Notes: generated by a model from the letters alone, not told the origin. Shown: positions 26,006 to 35,521, numbered from the stretch's first letter. The stretch is DNA of 64,000 nt from Methylobacterium sp. Leaf125 (GCF_001423085.1 NZ_LMNU01000001.1:861495-925494); one strand, 5' to 3'. Numbers and translations: made by a program.

Positions 26006-27550
26006 ATGTCCGAAACGCCGATGACCAATCACCTCTTCGACCTCGTTCGCCACAGCCTGCCGGCCGATCCCGCCGCCAAGCTGTTCCTGGAGACCGGCGA
26101 GGGTGCCCGCTACTCCTACGCGGACCTCATCGTGCGCTCGGGCGCCTACGCGGCGGCCCTGGCGGCCGCGGGGGTGAAGCCCGGGGACCGGGTGGCGGTT
26201 CAGGCCGAGAAGAGCCCGGAATTCCTGTTCCTGTATCTCGGTGCGGTTCGCGCCGGGGCGGTGTTCCTGCCCCTGAATACCGCCTACACCCCCACCGAGA
26301 TCGCCTACTTCCTGGGCGATGCCGAGCCGGCGCTGTTCGTCTGCGATCCGGCCAAGCACGAGGCCCTCGCGCCCGTGGCGCGGGAGGCCGGCGTGCCGGT
26401 GGTGCACACCCTCGACGCGCGGGGCCACGGCACCCTGGCCGAGGCCGCCGACGCCGAGACCGAGGCGTTCACCGACGTGGCGCGCGGCCCGGACGACCTC
26501 GCGGCCATCCTCTACACCTCGGGCACCACCGGGCGCTCGAAGGGCGCGATGCTGAGCCACGAGAACCTCGCCTCGAACGCCCGCACCCTCGTGCAGGCCT
26601 GGCGCTTCACGGCGGAGGACGTGCTGCTGCACGCGCTGCCGGTGTTCCACACCCACGGCCTGTTCGTGGCCACCAACACGGTGCTGGCCAGCGGCGGCAC
26701 GCTGCTGTTCCTCGGCCGGTTCGATCCCGCCCAGGTCCTGGCGCTGCTCCCGCGCGCCAGCGCCATGATGGGCGTCCCGACCTTCTACACCCGCCTGCTG
26801 AAGGAGGCCGGCCTGACGCCGGCGGCCACGGCCGGGATCCGCCTGTTCGTGTCGGGCTCGGCGCCGCTGCTGGCCGAGACGCACCGCGACTGGCAGGCCC
26901 GCACGGGCCACGCCATCCTCGAACGCTACGGCATGACCGAGACCAACATGAACACCTCGAACCCCTATGCGGGTGCGCGGGTGGCGGGCACCGTCGGCCC
27001 GGCCCTGCCGGGCGTGGCCGTGCGGGTGGTCGACCCGGAGACCGGGGCGGCCTTGGCGGCCGATGCCGTCGGCATGATCGAGGTGAAGGGCCCGAACGTC
27101 TTCCAGGGCTACTGGCGGATGCCGGAAAAGACGGCGGCCGAGTTCAAGGCCGACGGCTTCTTCATCACCGGCGACCTCGGCAAGATCGACCCGGACGGCT
27201 ACGTCCACATCGTCGGGCGCGGCAAGGACCTGATCATCACGGGGGGCTACAACGTCTACCCAAAGGAGATCGAGAACGAGATCGATGCCCTGCCGGGCGT
27301 GGTCGAATCCGCGGTGATCGGCCTGCCTCATGCCGATTTCGGCGAGGGTGTCACGGCGGTGGTGGTGGGCCGGGCCGACGTGCCGGACGAGGCCGCGATC
27401 CTACGGACCCTCGAAGGGCGGCTCGCCCGCTACAAGTGCCCCAAGCGCGTCCTCTTCGTCGAGGAGTTGCCGCGCAACACCATGGGCAAGGTCCAGAAGA
27501 ACCTGCTGCGGGAAACCCATGCGGGCCTCTACGGGGCCGGGCGCCCCTGA
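26006..27550 (+). CDS. matB: Malonyl-CoA synthetase (acyl-CoA ligase)
   Basis: 514 aa ANL-superfamily AMP-forming ligase. The AMP motif YTSGTTGRSKGAML is at residues 170-183, then ERYGMTETNMN, the GDLGKIDPDGY hinge region, and the C-terminal lysine in NTMGKVQKN. RYGMTETNMNTSNPY and the genetic pairing with matA identify it as MatB rather than a general fatty acyl-CoA ligase. A second ATG at codon 6 is an alternative start. Confidence 0.92.
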   Translation: MSETPMTNHLFDLVRHSLPADPAAKLFLETGEGARYSYADLIVRSGAYAAALAAAGVKPGDRVAVQAEKSPEFLFLYLGAVRAGAVFLPLNTAYTPTEIAYFLGDAEPALFVCDPAKHEALAPVAREAGVPVVHTLDARGHGTLAEAADAETEAFTDVARGPDDLAAILYTSGTTGRSKGAMLSHENLASNARTLVQAWRFTAEDVLLHALPVFHTHGLFVATNTVLASGGTLLFLGRFDPAQVLALLPRASAMMGVPTFYTRLLKEAGLTPAATAGIRLFVSGSAPLLAETHRDWQARTGHAILERYGMTETNMNTSNPYAGARVAGTVGPALPGVAVRVVDPETGAALAADAVGMIEVKGPNVFQGYWRMPEKTAAEFKADGFFITGDLGKIDPDGYVHIVGRGKDLIITGGYNVYPKEIENEIDALPGVVESAVIGLPHADFGEGVTAVVVGRADVPDEAAILRTLEGRLARYKCPKRVLFVEELPRNTMGKVQKNLLRETHAGLYGAGRP

Positions 27551-27652
27551 ACGCCGGGGCAAGAGGGCAGACCCGCCGGACATCGTGTCCGATGGTCCCG
27601 CGGCGCCCGGATGGGGCCGCACGGTCCGGACGGGCCGCGCGGCGTCCGGAGG

Positions 27653-29350
27653 CTAAGCGGCGCGAACGGTGCCGAGGAAGCGCTGCACCTCGGCACTGAG
27701 ATGCTCCGACTGGCGGGACAGTTCGCCCGCGGCGCCCAGCACCTGGCTTGCGGCGGCACCGGTCTCCTCGGCCGCTTGGGCGACGCCCGAGATGGTGCTC
27801 GTGACGTCCGCGGTCCCTACCGAGGCCTGGGCCACGTTGCGGACGATTTCCTGCGTCGCGGCGCTCTGCTGCTCCACCGCTGCCGCGATCGCCGTCGCCA
27901 CCGCGTTGATGTCGCGGATACGCGTCGTGATCGAGCCGATCGCCGAGACGGCCTGGCCCGTGGCTCCCTGGATATGGCCGATCTGGCTTCCGATCTCCTC
28001 GGTGGCCCGGGCGGTCTGGTTGGCGAGTTCCTTCACTTCCGCCGCCACCACGGCGAAGCCGCGTCCCGCCTCGCCGGCGCGGGCCGCCTCGATGGTGGCG
28101 TTGAGGGCGAGCAGATTGGTCTGGCCCGCGATGGTCGAGATCAGGCTCACCACGTCGCCGATCCGCGATACGGCGCCGCTGAGTTCCTGGACCAGGACCG
28201 AGGTGGTGTCCGCCTCGGTCACGGCGGACTGCGCCATCTGGGAGGAGTTCGAGACCTGCCGGCCGATCTCCTGCACCGAGTTGCCGAGTTCCTCGGCCGC
28301 TGCCGCCACGGTGCCCACGTTGACGGAGGCCTCCTCGGCCGCCGCCGCCACGGTGATGGATTGCGAGGCGGTCTCGCTGGCGGTGGTGGTCAGGGTCCCC
28401 GCCGTCGCCTGCAGTTCGGTGGAGGACGCGGAGACCATGCCGATGATGCCGCCCACGGCACCCTCGAAGCTGTCCGCAAGTTCGATCATCGTTGCGCGGC
28501 GTGCGGCGACCGCGGCCTGATCGGCGATGCGGCGGATCTCGGCTTCCTCCGCGCCCTTCCGGGCGACCATCGCCTTGATGCCCTCCACTGCCTTGCCCAC
28601 GGCGCCGATCTCATCGCCGCGACGCGCCTCCGGAATATCGGCATCGATCTCACCCTGGGCCATGCGCGTCAGGATCGAGACCAGGCGGCTCAGAGGCCGG
28701 GTGATTCCGAACACCACGATGGCGCCGCACAGGAGGGCGGCGAGAACCAGACCGATGGCGGTGGCGATGACCAGCCGTTCGACCGCGGTGGCGATGCCCG
28801 CATCGAGCGCCTGCTTTCCGGAGTTCATCTCCTCGGTGACACGCTGCAGGCGCTGATCCATGAACGTGTTCAGATGGGACCGGGCAGGTTGCGCTTCGCG
28901 CTGGACGGTCTGCATCGCGATCCTATTCTCGTTCCGGAGCCCATACTCCATGGCTCGGGCCGCGGCCGCGAAATAGGCCTCCGCCAAGCTTCGCAGCGTC
29001 TCACCGATCTTGCGACGTTCCGGCGTTTCGGTCGCCGCAATCAGACGATCGATGATTTCAAGCGCCGCTGATTGCGACGACACATACTCTGCCTTGTATC
29101 GCGCCATCGGGGCCTCCTCGGTTTCCTGGATGATGTTCCGGACCGACACGGCCGCTTCCGCGATGTTCAGCTGAATCTTGAGGTACGATTCCCGCCGCAT
29201 GCCGAGGATTTCGATCACCTGCTTCGACTGCTCCGCCATGTGGTTCATCGACGTGCGGGCGTAGAGGACGAGCCCGATGGCGAGGGTGCCCAGGGCGAAC
29301 AGGGGGAGGGCGATCTTCGCCAGGACGCTGACCCGATTGACGAAATGCAC
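27653..29350 (-). CDS. Methyl-accepting chemotaxis protein
   Basis: 565 aa. Transmembrane helix 1 (about residues 9-30), a helical periplasmic sensor of about 160 residues, helix 2 ([19 protein letters not shown] region), a HAMP domain ([19 protein letters not shown]) and a cytoplasmic signalling domain with the hairpin [20 protein letters not shown]. The ligand is unknown and no C-terminal CheR/CheB docking pentapeptide is visible. Single gene with its own AT-rich leader. Confidence 0.95.
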   Translation of the reverse strand: MHFVNRVSVLAKIALPLFALGTLAIGLVLYARTSMNHMAEQSKQVIEILGMRRESYLKIQLNIAEAAVSVRNIIQETEEAPMARYKAEYVSSQSAALEIIDRLIAATETPERRKIGETLRSLAEAYFAAAARAMEYGLRNENRIAMQTVQREAQPARSHLNTFMDQRLQRVTEEMNSGKQALDAGIATAVERLVIATAIGLVLAALLCGAIVVFGITRPLSRLVSILTRMAQGEIDADIPEARRGDEIGAVGKAVEGIKAMVARKGAEEAEIRRIADQAAVAARRATMIELADSFEGAVGGIIGMVSASSTELQATAGTLTTTASETASQSITVAAAAEEASVNVGTVAAAAEELGNSVQEIGRQVSNSSQMAQSAVTEADTTSVLVQELSGAVSRIGDVVSLISTIAGQTNLLALNATIEAARAGEAGRGFAVVAAEVKELANQTARATEEIGSQIGHIQGATGQAVSAIGSITTRIRDINAVATAIAAAVEQQSAATQEIVRNVAQASVGTADVTSTISGVAQAAEETGAAASQVLGAAGELSRQSEHLSAEVQRFLGTVRAA

Positions 29351-29816
29351 GTGCTTGGCTCCTCAATTTGAAAAGCTTTCGCTCGTGAAAGCTTTCGTGA
29401 TGCGGTAGACTGATATGTTTTGTTTAAAACACCCTTTATGTCTTTCGAAATTTACGTCTATAGTATATATTCTCGCCTATATGAAGTCGTCGTCGTGAGA
29501 CTGTCGTCTTTCGAGCTTTGCTTCGATTGATCGTGCGGTGCCTGAGGCGTGGTTGCATCCGGTCGAGGTGCCTGGAAGGTTCAAGGCGATGCGCTGACGC
29601 CGTCGGAGACGGGAACAGCTCGCCCCCGGGCATGTCCGCCGGCATTTCGTCTATGCCGAGATCAGCCAAGGAGACGAAAAGCTTGCGACATCGGGCGCGA
29701 TGCGGAAGCCCGGGGACGAGCGGTTGAAGCCGGAACGGTCAAGCCTGCGTCACGTTGATCTGGGGCGCCGAGACGACGAGGCGCCGAAGCGCCGTCCATC
29801 CCGTTCCGGTCCTGAC
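29351..29816. other. 466-bp AT-rich intergenic region
   Basis: Divergent region between the chemoreceptor and the YihY-type gene. About 29366-29500 is clearly richer in A/T than the surroundings and probably holds the promoters. No convincing gene or RNA was seen. Confidence 0.5.
29370..29397 (-). promoter_or_regulatory. Two GAAAGCTTTC palindromes in the chemoreceptor leader
   Basis: Read on the minus strand, GAAAGCTTTC, six spacer bases, then GAAAGCTTTT. Each half is self-complementary and the two together form a 10-bp stem-loop about 20 nt before the chemoreceptor start. It may be an operator pair or a leader hairpin. Confidence 0.45.
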
Positions 29817-30971
29817 ATGCCATCTCCCCTCCGCCGCAGTCCCGCACCCGATGGCGAGGCGGCGAATCCCGTTCTGTGGACGCTGCTGCTCGGGACCGCG
29901 CTGATCACGCTCGCTGCCGCATCCGGGCGTGCGACCCGGCCACGTCCCGCAGTCGCGCCCGCCCCTCCCTCGACGGAGCAGGGCGCCCGCTCGCACGAGG
30001 GGGCGGCGGCGGCATACGTCGCGGCGACGCAGGTCGCGCGCGGGCGTGCCGCGGGCTCGCCCACCGAGATCACCGCCGCGGGCTGGAAGGATATCCTCTA
30101 CCGGGTCTATCTCGAGTTCAACCAGGACCGGGTCCTGTCGGTGGCGGCGGGCGTGACCTTCTACTCGCTGCTCTCGCTGTTCCCGGCCATCGCCGCGCTC
30201 GTCTCCTGCTACGGCCTCGTGGCGGATGTCGGCTCGATCAACGAGCACCTCGCGAGCATGCGGGGTGTGCTGCCCTCCGGGGCCATCGAGATCATCGGCG
30301 ACCAGGTCAAGCGCATCGCCGCCAAGGGCAACGGCACCCTCGGCCTGACCTTCTTCACCAGCCTTCTGCTCTCCCTCTGGAGCGCCAATGCCGCCATGAA
30401 GGCGATGTTCGACGCCCTGAACGTGGTCTACGAGGAGGAGGAGAAGCGCTCCTTCGTGATGCTGAACCTGCGCTCGCTCACCTTCACCATCGGGGCGCTG
30501 GTCTTCACCATCCTGGCCCTCACGGGCATCGTCGTTCTGCCGGTGGTGTTCAAGTTCGTCGGCCTGAGCGACACCGCCTGGCTCGTCGCCCTGCTGCGCT
30601 GGCCGGCGCTCCTGGTCGTCCTCCTTGGCGGCCTGTCCCTGCTCTACCGCTACGGTCCGAGCCGCCAGCGGCCGCGCTGGCGCTGGGTCGGCGTCGGCGG
30701 TGCGATCGCGGGCCTGCTGTGGCTCTTCGCCTCGATCCTGTTCTCCTGGTACGTCTCCAGCTTCGGCAACTACAACGAGACCTACGGTTCCCTCGGCGCC
30801 GCCATCGGTTTCATGACGTGGATCTGGATCTCCACGACGATCGTCCTCCTCGGCGGCGAGATCAACGCCGAGATGGAGCACCAGACCGCGCGCGACACCA
30901 CCACCGGCCCCGAGCTGCCCATGGGGGCCCGCCGGGCGCGCATGGCCGACACCCTCGGCGCCGTCGCCTGA
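29817..30971 (+). CDS. YihY/virulence-factor BrkB family membrane protein
   Basis: 384 aa. After a short variable N terminus with one hydrophobic helix (NPVLWTLLLGTALITLA) comes a YihY domain with about six helices: VAAGVTFYSLLSLFPAIAAL, SLLLSLWSANAAMKAMF, a central RSLTFTIGAL helix pair, and the C-terminal SYNETYGSLGAAIGFMTW-type block (here NYNETYGSLGA). Family members are inner-membrane proteins of unclear function; early claims of ribonuclease BN activity were wrong. ATG 29817 is chosen over an upstream in-frame start because the added stretch is charged and nonconserved. Confidence 0.9.
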   Translation: MPSPLRRSPAPDGEAANPVLWTLLLGTALITLAAASGRATRPRPAVAPAPPSTEQGARSHEGAAAAYVAATQVARGRAAGSPTEITAAGWKDILYRVYLEFNQDRVLSVAAGVTFYSLLSLFPAIAALVSCYGLVADVGSINEHLASMRGVLPSGAIEIIGDQVKRIAAKGNGTLGLTFFTSLLLSLWSANAAMKAMFDALNVVYEEEEKRSFVMLNLRSLTFTIGALVFTILALTGIVVLPVVFKFVGLSDTAWLVALLRWPALLVVLLGGLSLLYRYGPSRQRPRWRWVGVGGAIAGLLWLFASILFSWYVSSFGNYNETYGSLGAAIGFMTWIWISTTIVLLGGEINAEMEHQTARDTTTGPELPMGARRARMADTLGAVA

Positions 30972-31045
30972 GGCCGGCCTCCCCACGGAGGCACCGAGCG
31001 CCTATCTAGGAGACATCTTCCCCACGTCTCAGGAGCACCGGCCCG

Positions 31046-31504
31046 ATGTCCTCACCTCCCACATCTTCTTCGCCTCCCACATCTTCTTCGCTGACGTCTT
31101 CGGCTGCCGCGGACGCGGTCCAGACCCGCAGCGACGCCGAATGGCGCGAGATCCTCACCCCGGACCAGTATCGTGTGCTGCGCGAGCACGGCACCGAGCG
31201 GGCCGGGACCAGCTGCCTCAACGCTGAGAAGCGCCCGGGCGTGTTCCACTGCGCCGGATGCGATGCGCCGCTCTTCGTGACCGGCACCAAGTTCGAGAGC
31301 GGGACCGGCTGGCCGAGCTTCTTCGACCCCCTCGACGACGCCGTGGAGACGACGGTCGACCGCAGCCACTGGATGACCCGCACCGAGGTGCATTGTGCCC
31401 ACTGCAAGGGCCATCTCGGCCACGTCTTCGATGACGGGCCGCCGCCCACCGGACTGCGCTACTGCATGAACGGCCTCTCCCTGCGCTTCGAGCCGGAGGC
31501 CTGA
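31046..31504 (+). CDS. msrB: Peptide-methionine (R)-S-oxide reductase MsrB
   Basis: 152 aa. It reduces methionine-R-sulfoxide in proteins. Zinc ligands are the two CxxC pairs (CAGC, CAHC), substrate-site blocks are GTGWPSFF and GHLGHVFDDGP, and the catalytic cysteine is Cys140 in RYCMN. The N-terminal 20 residues are serine/proline-rich owing to an exact 18-bp tandem duplication. AGGAG lies upstream of the ATG. A later start is possible because the repeat segment is dispensable. Confidence 0.95.
   Translation: MSSPPTSSSPPTSSSLTSSAAADAVQTRSDAEWREILTPDQYRVLREHGTERAGTSCLNAEKRPGVFHCAGCDAPLFVTGTKFESGTGWPSFFDPLDDAVETTVDRSHWMTRTEVHCAHCKGHLGHVFDDGPPPTGLRYCMNGLSLRFEPEA
31055..31090. repeat. Exact 18-bp tandem duplication in msrB
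   Basis: CCTCCCACATCTTCTTCG occurs twice back to back (31055-31072, 31073-31090), followed by a decayed third copy. It encodes a repeated proline/serine/threonine hexapeptide at the MsrB N terminus. Confidence 0.85.
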
Positions 31505-31823
31505 GAGGCGTCGGGCCCGGGGAGCCGGGCGGGTTTCGATGGGGACGGATCGGCGGATGACGGGGAGCGACGGCGGGGATGGTCTTGATTTCGCCGTCGT
31601 TTTGCTTAGTCCGGAACGAGAATTATTTACCGATCTGTCCCGGCTACGCGGGGCGTGAACACAGATCATATCCTATGTCATCGTTCCACGTGGAGGGCCG
31701 ACGGGCTCGGCGCGGGGAGCCACCTGAAAGCCGGTCTGTCCACCTCGCGTCACGGGAGGTCGGCGGCCCTGACGTCAGCGTCCGCCCGGACCTCTACCGC
31801 CGGGTCGACCGACCTCGCGGAGA
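31505..31823. other. 319-bp intergenic region
   Basis: A short GC hairpin (GCCCGG-GGAG-CCGGGC, 31515-31530) just after msrB may act as a weak terminator. The 31590-31640 stretch is AT-richer and may hold the promoter of the next gene. No gene seen. Confidence 0.45.
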
Positions 31824-32759
31824 ATGTCGATGAGCCTCGTACGCCGGTTTCTCGTGGCCCCCTCCCTGGTCCGCCTCATCCGCAAGGAACGCGGGGGCTC
31901 CCGGATCACCGAGGGCTACTTCGCCCCCCAGGCCGGCCGTGTCTCCTACGTCCGGGTCGACGGGCAGGCCTGCCACCTCGTCCTGGTGACCGCGGCCCCG
32001 GACGGGACCTCCAGCGAAGAGCGCACCGACGTGCCGCGGGCGCACGGCGATGCCCTGATGGATGTTTGCTCGGGCAAGGCCGCCTACGACCGCACCGCGC
32101 TCGCCCTCGGCGGCGGCCGCGAGGCGCTGATCGACCGCTACGTGGCGCCGGGCGAGTTCGACCTCGTCAGCGTGACCTTCGACGGCGGCGACGAGGCCCA
32201 GGGTTTCTCGGTGCCGGCCTGGTTCGGTCCCGAAGTCACCGGCGATCCGAGCTACGACCGGCACGCGGTGGCCCTGCAGGGTGTCCCGCATCCCGCTGAG
32301 ATCGGCCTGTCCAATGGTGCCCTCGACGCGGTTCTCGATCTGATCGAGCCGCGCTTCGGCTTCGGTCGCTACGGCGCTCCGAAGACCAATGGCGGCGACG
32401 GCGACGGGATGATGAAGGCGTTGCGCCGGGTCGCGGGCGGCAGCGCAGCGGCGGCACCGGCCGCCGCCGAGGCCGCACCCGCGCCCGCTCCTCCGGCCGA
32501 GGAGCCTGCTCCGGTCGAGGCGCAGGCGGCCGCCGGCCCCGAGGTGGGGGAGGCGCACGCTCAGCCGGACGCCGCGAGCGAGCCTGCCGCCGAGAGCACA
32601 CCCGCCATCGACTCCCGCATCGACGACGTGATCGAGAGCCTGTCGCAGGCGCTCGGCAACCCGCAGCCGCAGCCGAAGGGGGCCGCGCGCGGCGAGGACG
32701 ACATCGCGGCCGAGTTCGAGCGCTGGACCGTTCGGCCCCGTCGTACGCAGCAGACCTGA
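31824..32759 (+). CDS. Degenerate CYTH-domain protein with proline/alanine-rich tail
   Basis: 311 aa. Residues 1-150 follow the order of CYTH/triphosphatase-like domains: RRFLV near the start, ITEGYF where CYTH has I-x-QGYL, a VSYVRVDG strand, RYVAPGEFDLVSVTF, and PAWFGPEVTGDPSYDRHAVAL, closely matching the CYTH ending P-x-WLG-x-EVTGD-x-RY. The ExExK signature and several of the basic/acidic catalytic residues are absent, so enzymatic activity is doubtful. Residues about 205-270 are Ala/Pro/Glu-rich and disordered, followed by a short C-terminal helix (SRIDDVIESLSQAL). A second ATG at codon 3 is equally possible. Confidence 0.7.
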   Translation: MSMSLVRRFLVAPSLVRLIRKERGGSRITEGYFAPQAGRVSYVRVDGQACHLVLVTAAPDGTSSEERTDVPRAHGDALMDVCSGKAAYDRTALALGGGREALIDRYVAPGEFDLVSVTFDGGDEAQGFSVPAWFGPEVTGDPSYDRHAVALQGVPHPAEIGLSNGALDAVLDLIEPRFGFGRYGAPKTNGGDGDGMMKALRRVAGGSAAAAPAAAEAAPAPAPPAEEPAPVEAQAAAGPEVGEAHAQPDAASEPAAESTPAIDSRIDDVIESLSQALGNPQPQPKGAARGEDDIAAEFERWTVRPRRTQQT

Positions 32760-33113
32760 GCGAACGCCGCCGGCCGGAGAAGTTCGCCCGGTGCTCCGGG
32801 TGATCCGGGCCGGCACGGAGGCCGGCGCGGCCTGACTGGATCGAGCGGCCGGTGACGCCGGGGACGGGGTCTGCCCACCGCCACGCGCTGGCAGCCACCT
32901 GTCCCGCGGATCCGCATCCCCGCCGAGCGCCGAAGCAGGCGACCATTCGGCGCCATTCTACGTGCTCGCTGCGGGGACCTTTTCCGGCGAAGGGCATGTA
33001 GGCGTTCGTGGTTTGTCATTGCAGCCCACCGCCTGCGATTGAGCGACGCGAATAAACTGGCTAGCGTCGGGATTAACAATCGGCGGGTTGCGCAGAGCGC
33101 AGCGGGAGGAATC
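32760..33113. other. 354-bp region upstream of dctA
   Basis: No gene seen. A sigma-54 promoter was looked for because dctA is often RpoN-dependent, but the best candidate (GGTTTGTCATTGC, about 33015) has the wrong GG-GC spacing. An AT-richer stretch at 33040-33085 precedes the dctA ribosome site. Confidence 0.4.
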
Positions 33114-34517
33114 ATGGCCCAAGCGACGACGTATGGAACGGCACCGGCTGCGGTCCCACGTCCGGCCAAGGAGCCCTGGTACAAGGTGCTCTACATCCAG
33201 GTGCTGATCGCGATCGTGCTCGGCGTGCTTCTCGGCTGGCTGCAGCCCGAATGGGGCAAGTCGGTCAAATGGCTGGGTGACGCCTTCATCGCCCTGATCA
33301 AGATGATGATCGCGCCCATCATCTTCTGCACCATCGTGCACGGCATCGCCTCGATCGGAGACCTGAAGAAGGTCGGTCGCGTCGGGCTGAAGGCGCTCGT
33401 CTACTTCGAGGTGGTCTCCACCATCGCGCTGCTCATCGGCGTCCTCGTGGGCGAGGTGGTCAGGCCGGGCGCCGGCTTCAATGCCGATGTCACGAAGCTC
33501 GATGCCAAGGCGGTGGAGAAATACGCCAAGTTGGCCGCCGACGATTCGGTGACCGGCCACATCATGGCGTTGATCCCGAAGAGCTTCTTCGACGCCTTCG
33601 CCACCGGCGACCTGCTGCAGGTGTTGCTGATCTCGATCCTCACCGGCGTCGTCGTGACCGGCATGGGCCAGCGCGGCGAGGCCATCACCCATGCCATCGA
33701 CACGGCCGGGCAGATCTTCTTCCGCATCATCGGCCTCGTGGTGAAGCTCGCCCCCATCGGCGCCTTCGGTGCCATGGCCTTCACCATCGGCCAGTACGGC
33801 ATCGGCAAGGTGATCGACCTCGCCTGGCTCGTCGGCACCTTCTACGTCACCGCGTTCCTGTTCGTGATCCTGGTGCTTGGTGGCATCGCCCGGATCGCCG
33901 GATTCTCGATCTTCAAGTTCCTCGCCTACATCAAGGACGAACTCCTGATCGTCCTCGGTACGTCGTCCTCCGAGACCGTGCTGCCGCACATGATGACGAA
34001 GATGCGCCGCCTCGGGGCGTCGGATTCCGTGGTGGGCCTCGTGATCCCGACGGGCTACTCGTTCAACCTCGACGGCACCAACATCTACATGACCCTGGCC
34101 TCGCTGTTCCTGGCTCAGGCGGTGGGGGCGGACCTGTCCTTCGGCCAGTACGCCACCATCATCCTGGTGGCGATGCTGACCTCGAAGGGCGCCTCGGGCG
34201 TTACCGGCGCGGGCTTCATCACCCTGGCGGCCACGCTCAGCGCCATTCCCAACAACCCCGTGCCGGTGGCGGCCATGACCCTGATCCTCGGCGTCGACAA
34301 GTTCATGTCGGAGTGCCGGGCCATCACCAACCTCATCGGCAACGGCGTCGCGACTGTGGTGGTCAGCCGCTGGGAGGGCGAACTCGACACGGAGAAGCTG
34401 CGTCAGGTCATGGCGCACCCGGTCTCCATCGGCACCGACATCTCCGACCACGCCCCGGAGATGGAGCCGAGCGCCACCGTCGCTGCGGCGTCCCCGATCC
34501 CCGCCGCAGCGCGTTGA
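33114..34517 (+). CDS. dctA: C4-dicarboxylate:H+/Na+ symporter DctA
   Basis: 467 aa DAACS-family carrier for succinate, fumarate and malate. The hallmark loops are present: the serine-rich [34 protein letters not shown], and [20 protein letters not shown], plus [18 protein letters not shown]. The start ATG 33114 has a strong GGGAGGA ribosome site; the 25-codon upstream extension is not conserved. No dctBD two-component genes are nearby. A ROK kinase follows after 12 bp. Confidence 0.96.
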   Translation: MAQATTYGTAPAAVPRPAKEPWYKVLYIQVLIAIVLGVLLGWLQPEWGKSVKWLGDAFIALIKMMIAPIIFCTIVHGIASIGDLKKVGRVGLKALVYFEVVSTIALLIGVLVGEVVRPGAGFNADVTKLDAKAVEKYAKLAADDSVTGHIMALIPKSFFDAFATGDLLQVLLISILTGVVVTGMGQRGEAITHAIDTAGQIFFRIIGLVVKLAPIGAFGAMAFTIGQYGIGKVIDLAWLVGTFYVTAFLFVILVLGGIARIAGFSIFKFLAYIKDELLIVLGTSSSETVLPHMMTKMRRLGASDSVVGLVIPTGYSFNLDGTNIYMTLASLFLAQAVGADLSFGQYATIILVAMLTSKGASGVTGAGFITLAATLSAIPNNPVPVAAMTLILGVDKFMSECRAITNLIGNGVATVVVSRWEGELDTEKLRQVMAHPVSIGTDISDHAPEMEPSATVAAASPIPAAAR

Positions 34518-34529
34518 CGAGACCCGGAC

Positions 34530-35441
34530 CTGTCCGAAACCCTGCGCATCGGCATCGATCTCGGCGGCACCAAGATCGCCGGGATCGCCCTCGCGTCCGA
34601 TGGCGCGACGCGGGCTGAGCAGCGGATCGCCACGCCGCGGGACGATTACGCCGCGACGGTGACGGCCATCGCGGGCCTGGTCGGCGACCTGGAGGCGCGA
34701 GCGGGTGTTCCCGGCACGGTGGGCATCGGCATGCCCGGTGCGATCTCGCCGCGAACCGGCCTCGTCAAGAACGCGAATTCGGTCTGGCTGAACGGCCGGC
34801 CCTTCGCGCAGGATCTCGAGCGCATCCTCGCCCGCCCGGTCCGTCTCGAGAACGATGCCAACTGCCTCGCGGTGTCCGAGGCGGTCGACGGCGCCGGCGC
34901 CGGCCTGCCCGTCGTCTGGGCCATCATCCTGGGGACGGGGGTCGGCTCGGGGATCGCGCTCCACGGCCGCGCGCTCTCGGGACGTGACCGGATCGCCGGA
35001 GAGTGGGGCCACAACCCCTTGCCATCGGCCCGCGACGACGAGCGCCCCGGTCCCGCCTGCTATTGCGGCCGGCACGGATGCCTCGAAACCTGGGTCTCCG
35101 GTCCGGCGCTGGCTGCCGACCACGCGCGCTGCACCGGCACGGCGATCCGCGGCGAGGGCGTGATCGCGGCCCTGCGGGCCGGCGACGCGGCGGCCCGGGC
35201 GACCCTCGATCGCTACCTCGATCGCCTCGGGCGCGGCATCGCCCAGGGGGTCAACCTGATCGATCCGGACGTCATCGTCATCGGCGGCGGCCTCTCGCGG
35301 GTGTCGGAGATTTTGGCGGGCCTCCCCGAACGCGTGGCGCCGCACGTCTTCTCGGATGCGTTCGACACGCCGATCCGCCCGAGCCGGCACGGCGATGCCT
35401 CCGGTGTCCGCGGTGCGGCCTGGCTCTGGAACGAGCCCTGA
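34530..35441 (+). CDS. ROK-family sugar kinase with a non-standard (CTG) start
   Basis: About 303 aa from CTG 34530, or 299 aa from CTG 34542. ROK kinases phosphorylate glucose, fructose or N-acetyl sugars. The phosphate motif IGIDLGGTKIAG starts immediately after CTG 34542; then ENDANCLAVSE, ILGTGVGSGI, the zinc site CYCGRHGCLE and IVIGGGLSRV. The in-frame codons between the dctA stop (34515-34517) and this motif contain no ATG, GTG or TTG, and the first GTG (34659) would delete the phosphate-binding motif. A CTG start, coupled to dctA translation, is therefore the simplest reading. The substrate is unknown; CYCGRxGCLE fits the fructokinase/N-acetylglucosamine kinase branch. Confidence 0.85.
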   Translation: MSETLRIGIDLGGTKIAGIALASDGATRAEQRIATPRDDYAATVTAIAGLVGDLEARAGVPGTVGIGMPGAISPRTGLVKNANSVWLNGRPFAQDLERILARPVRLENDANCLAVSEAVDGAGAGLPVVWAIILGTGVGSGIALHGRALSGRDRIAGEWGHNPLPSARDDERPGPACYCGRHGCLETWVSGPALAADHARCTGTAIRGEGVIAALRAGDAAARATLDRYLDRLGRGIAQGVNLIDPDVIVIGGGLSRVSEILAGLPERVAPHVFSDAFDTPIRPSRHGDASGVRGAAWLWNEP

Positions 35442-35503
35442 GACGTCCGCGCGATCCATGCCGAAGGTGACCTCCGGGGCGCTTGTCAGGGCTTCCGTTT
35501 TCA

Positions 35504-35521
35504 CATAAAGATATCTTTATG
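35504..35521. promoter_or_regulatory. Perfect 18-bp palindrome, predicted SahR-type operator
   Basis: CATAAAGATATCTTTATG is a perfect inverted repeat and contains the ATG of the ArsR-methyltransferase gene at 35519. It is much more AT-rich than its surroundings. ArsR-type regulators commonly autoregulate through such sites; a SAH-responsive ArsR regulator (SahR) of methionine-cycle genes is known in proteobacteria. Confidence 0.8.

Noticed and set aside
31614..31640. Second EcfG-like element (GGAAC before the CYTH-like gene)
   Set aside because: No CGTT at the 16-17 base spacing.
33010..33030. Sigma-54-like promoter before dctA
   Set aside because: GG and GC are 9 rather than 10 bases apart and the flanking consensus is poor.
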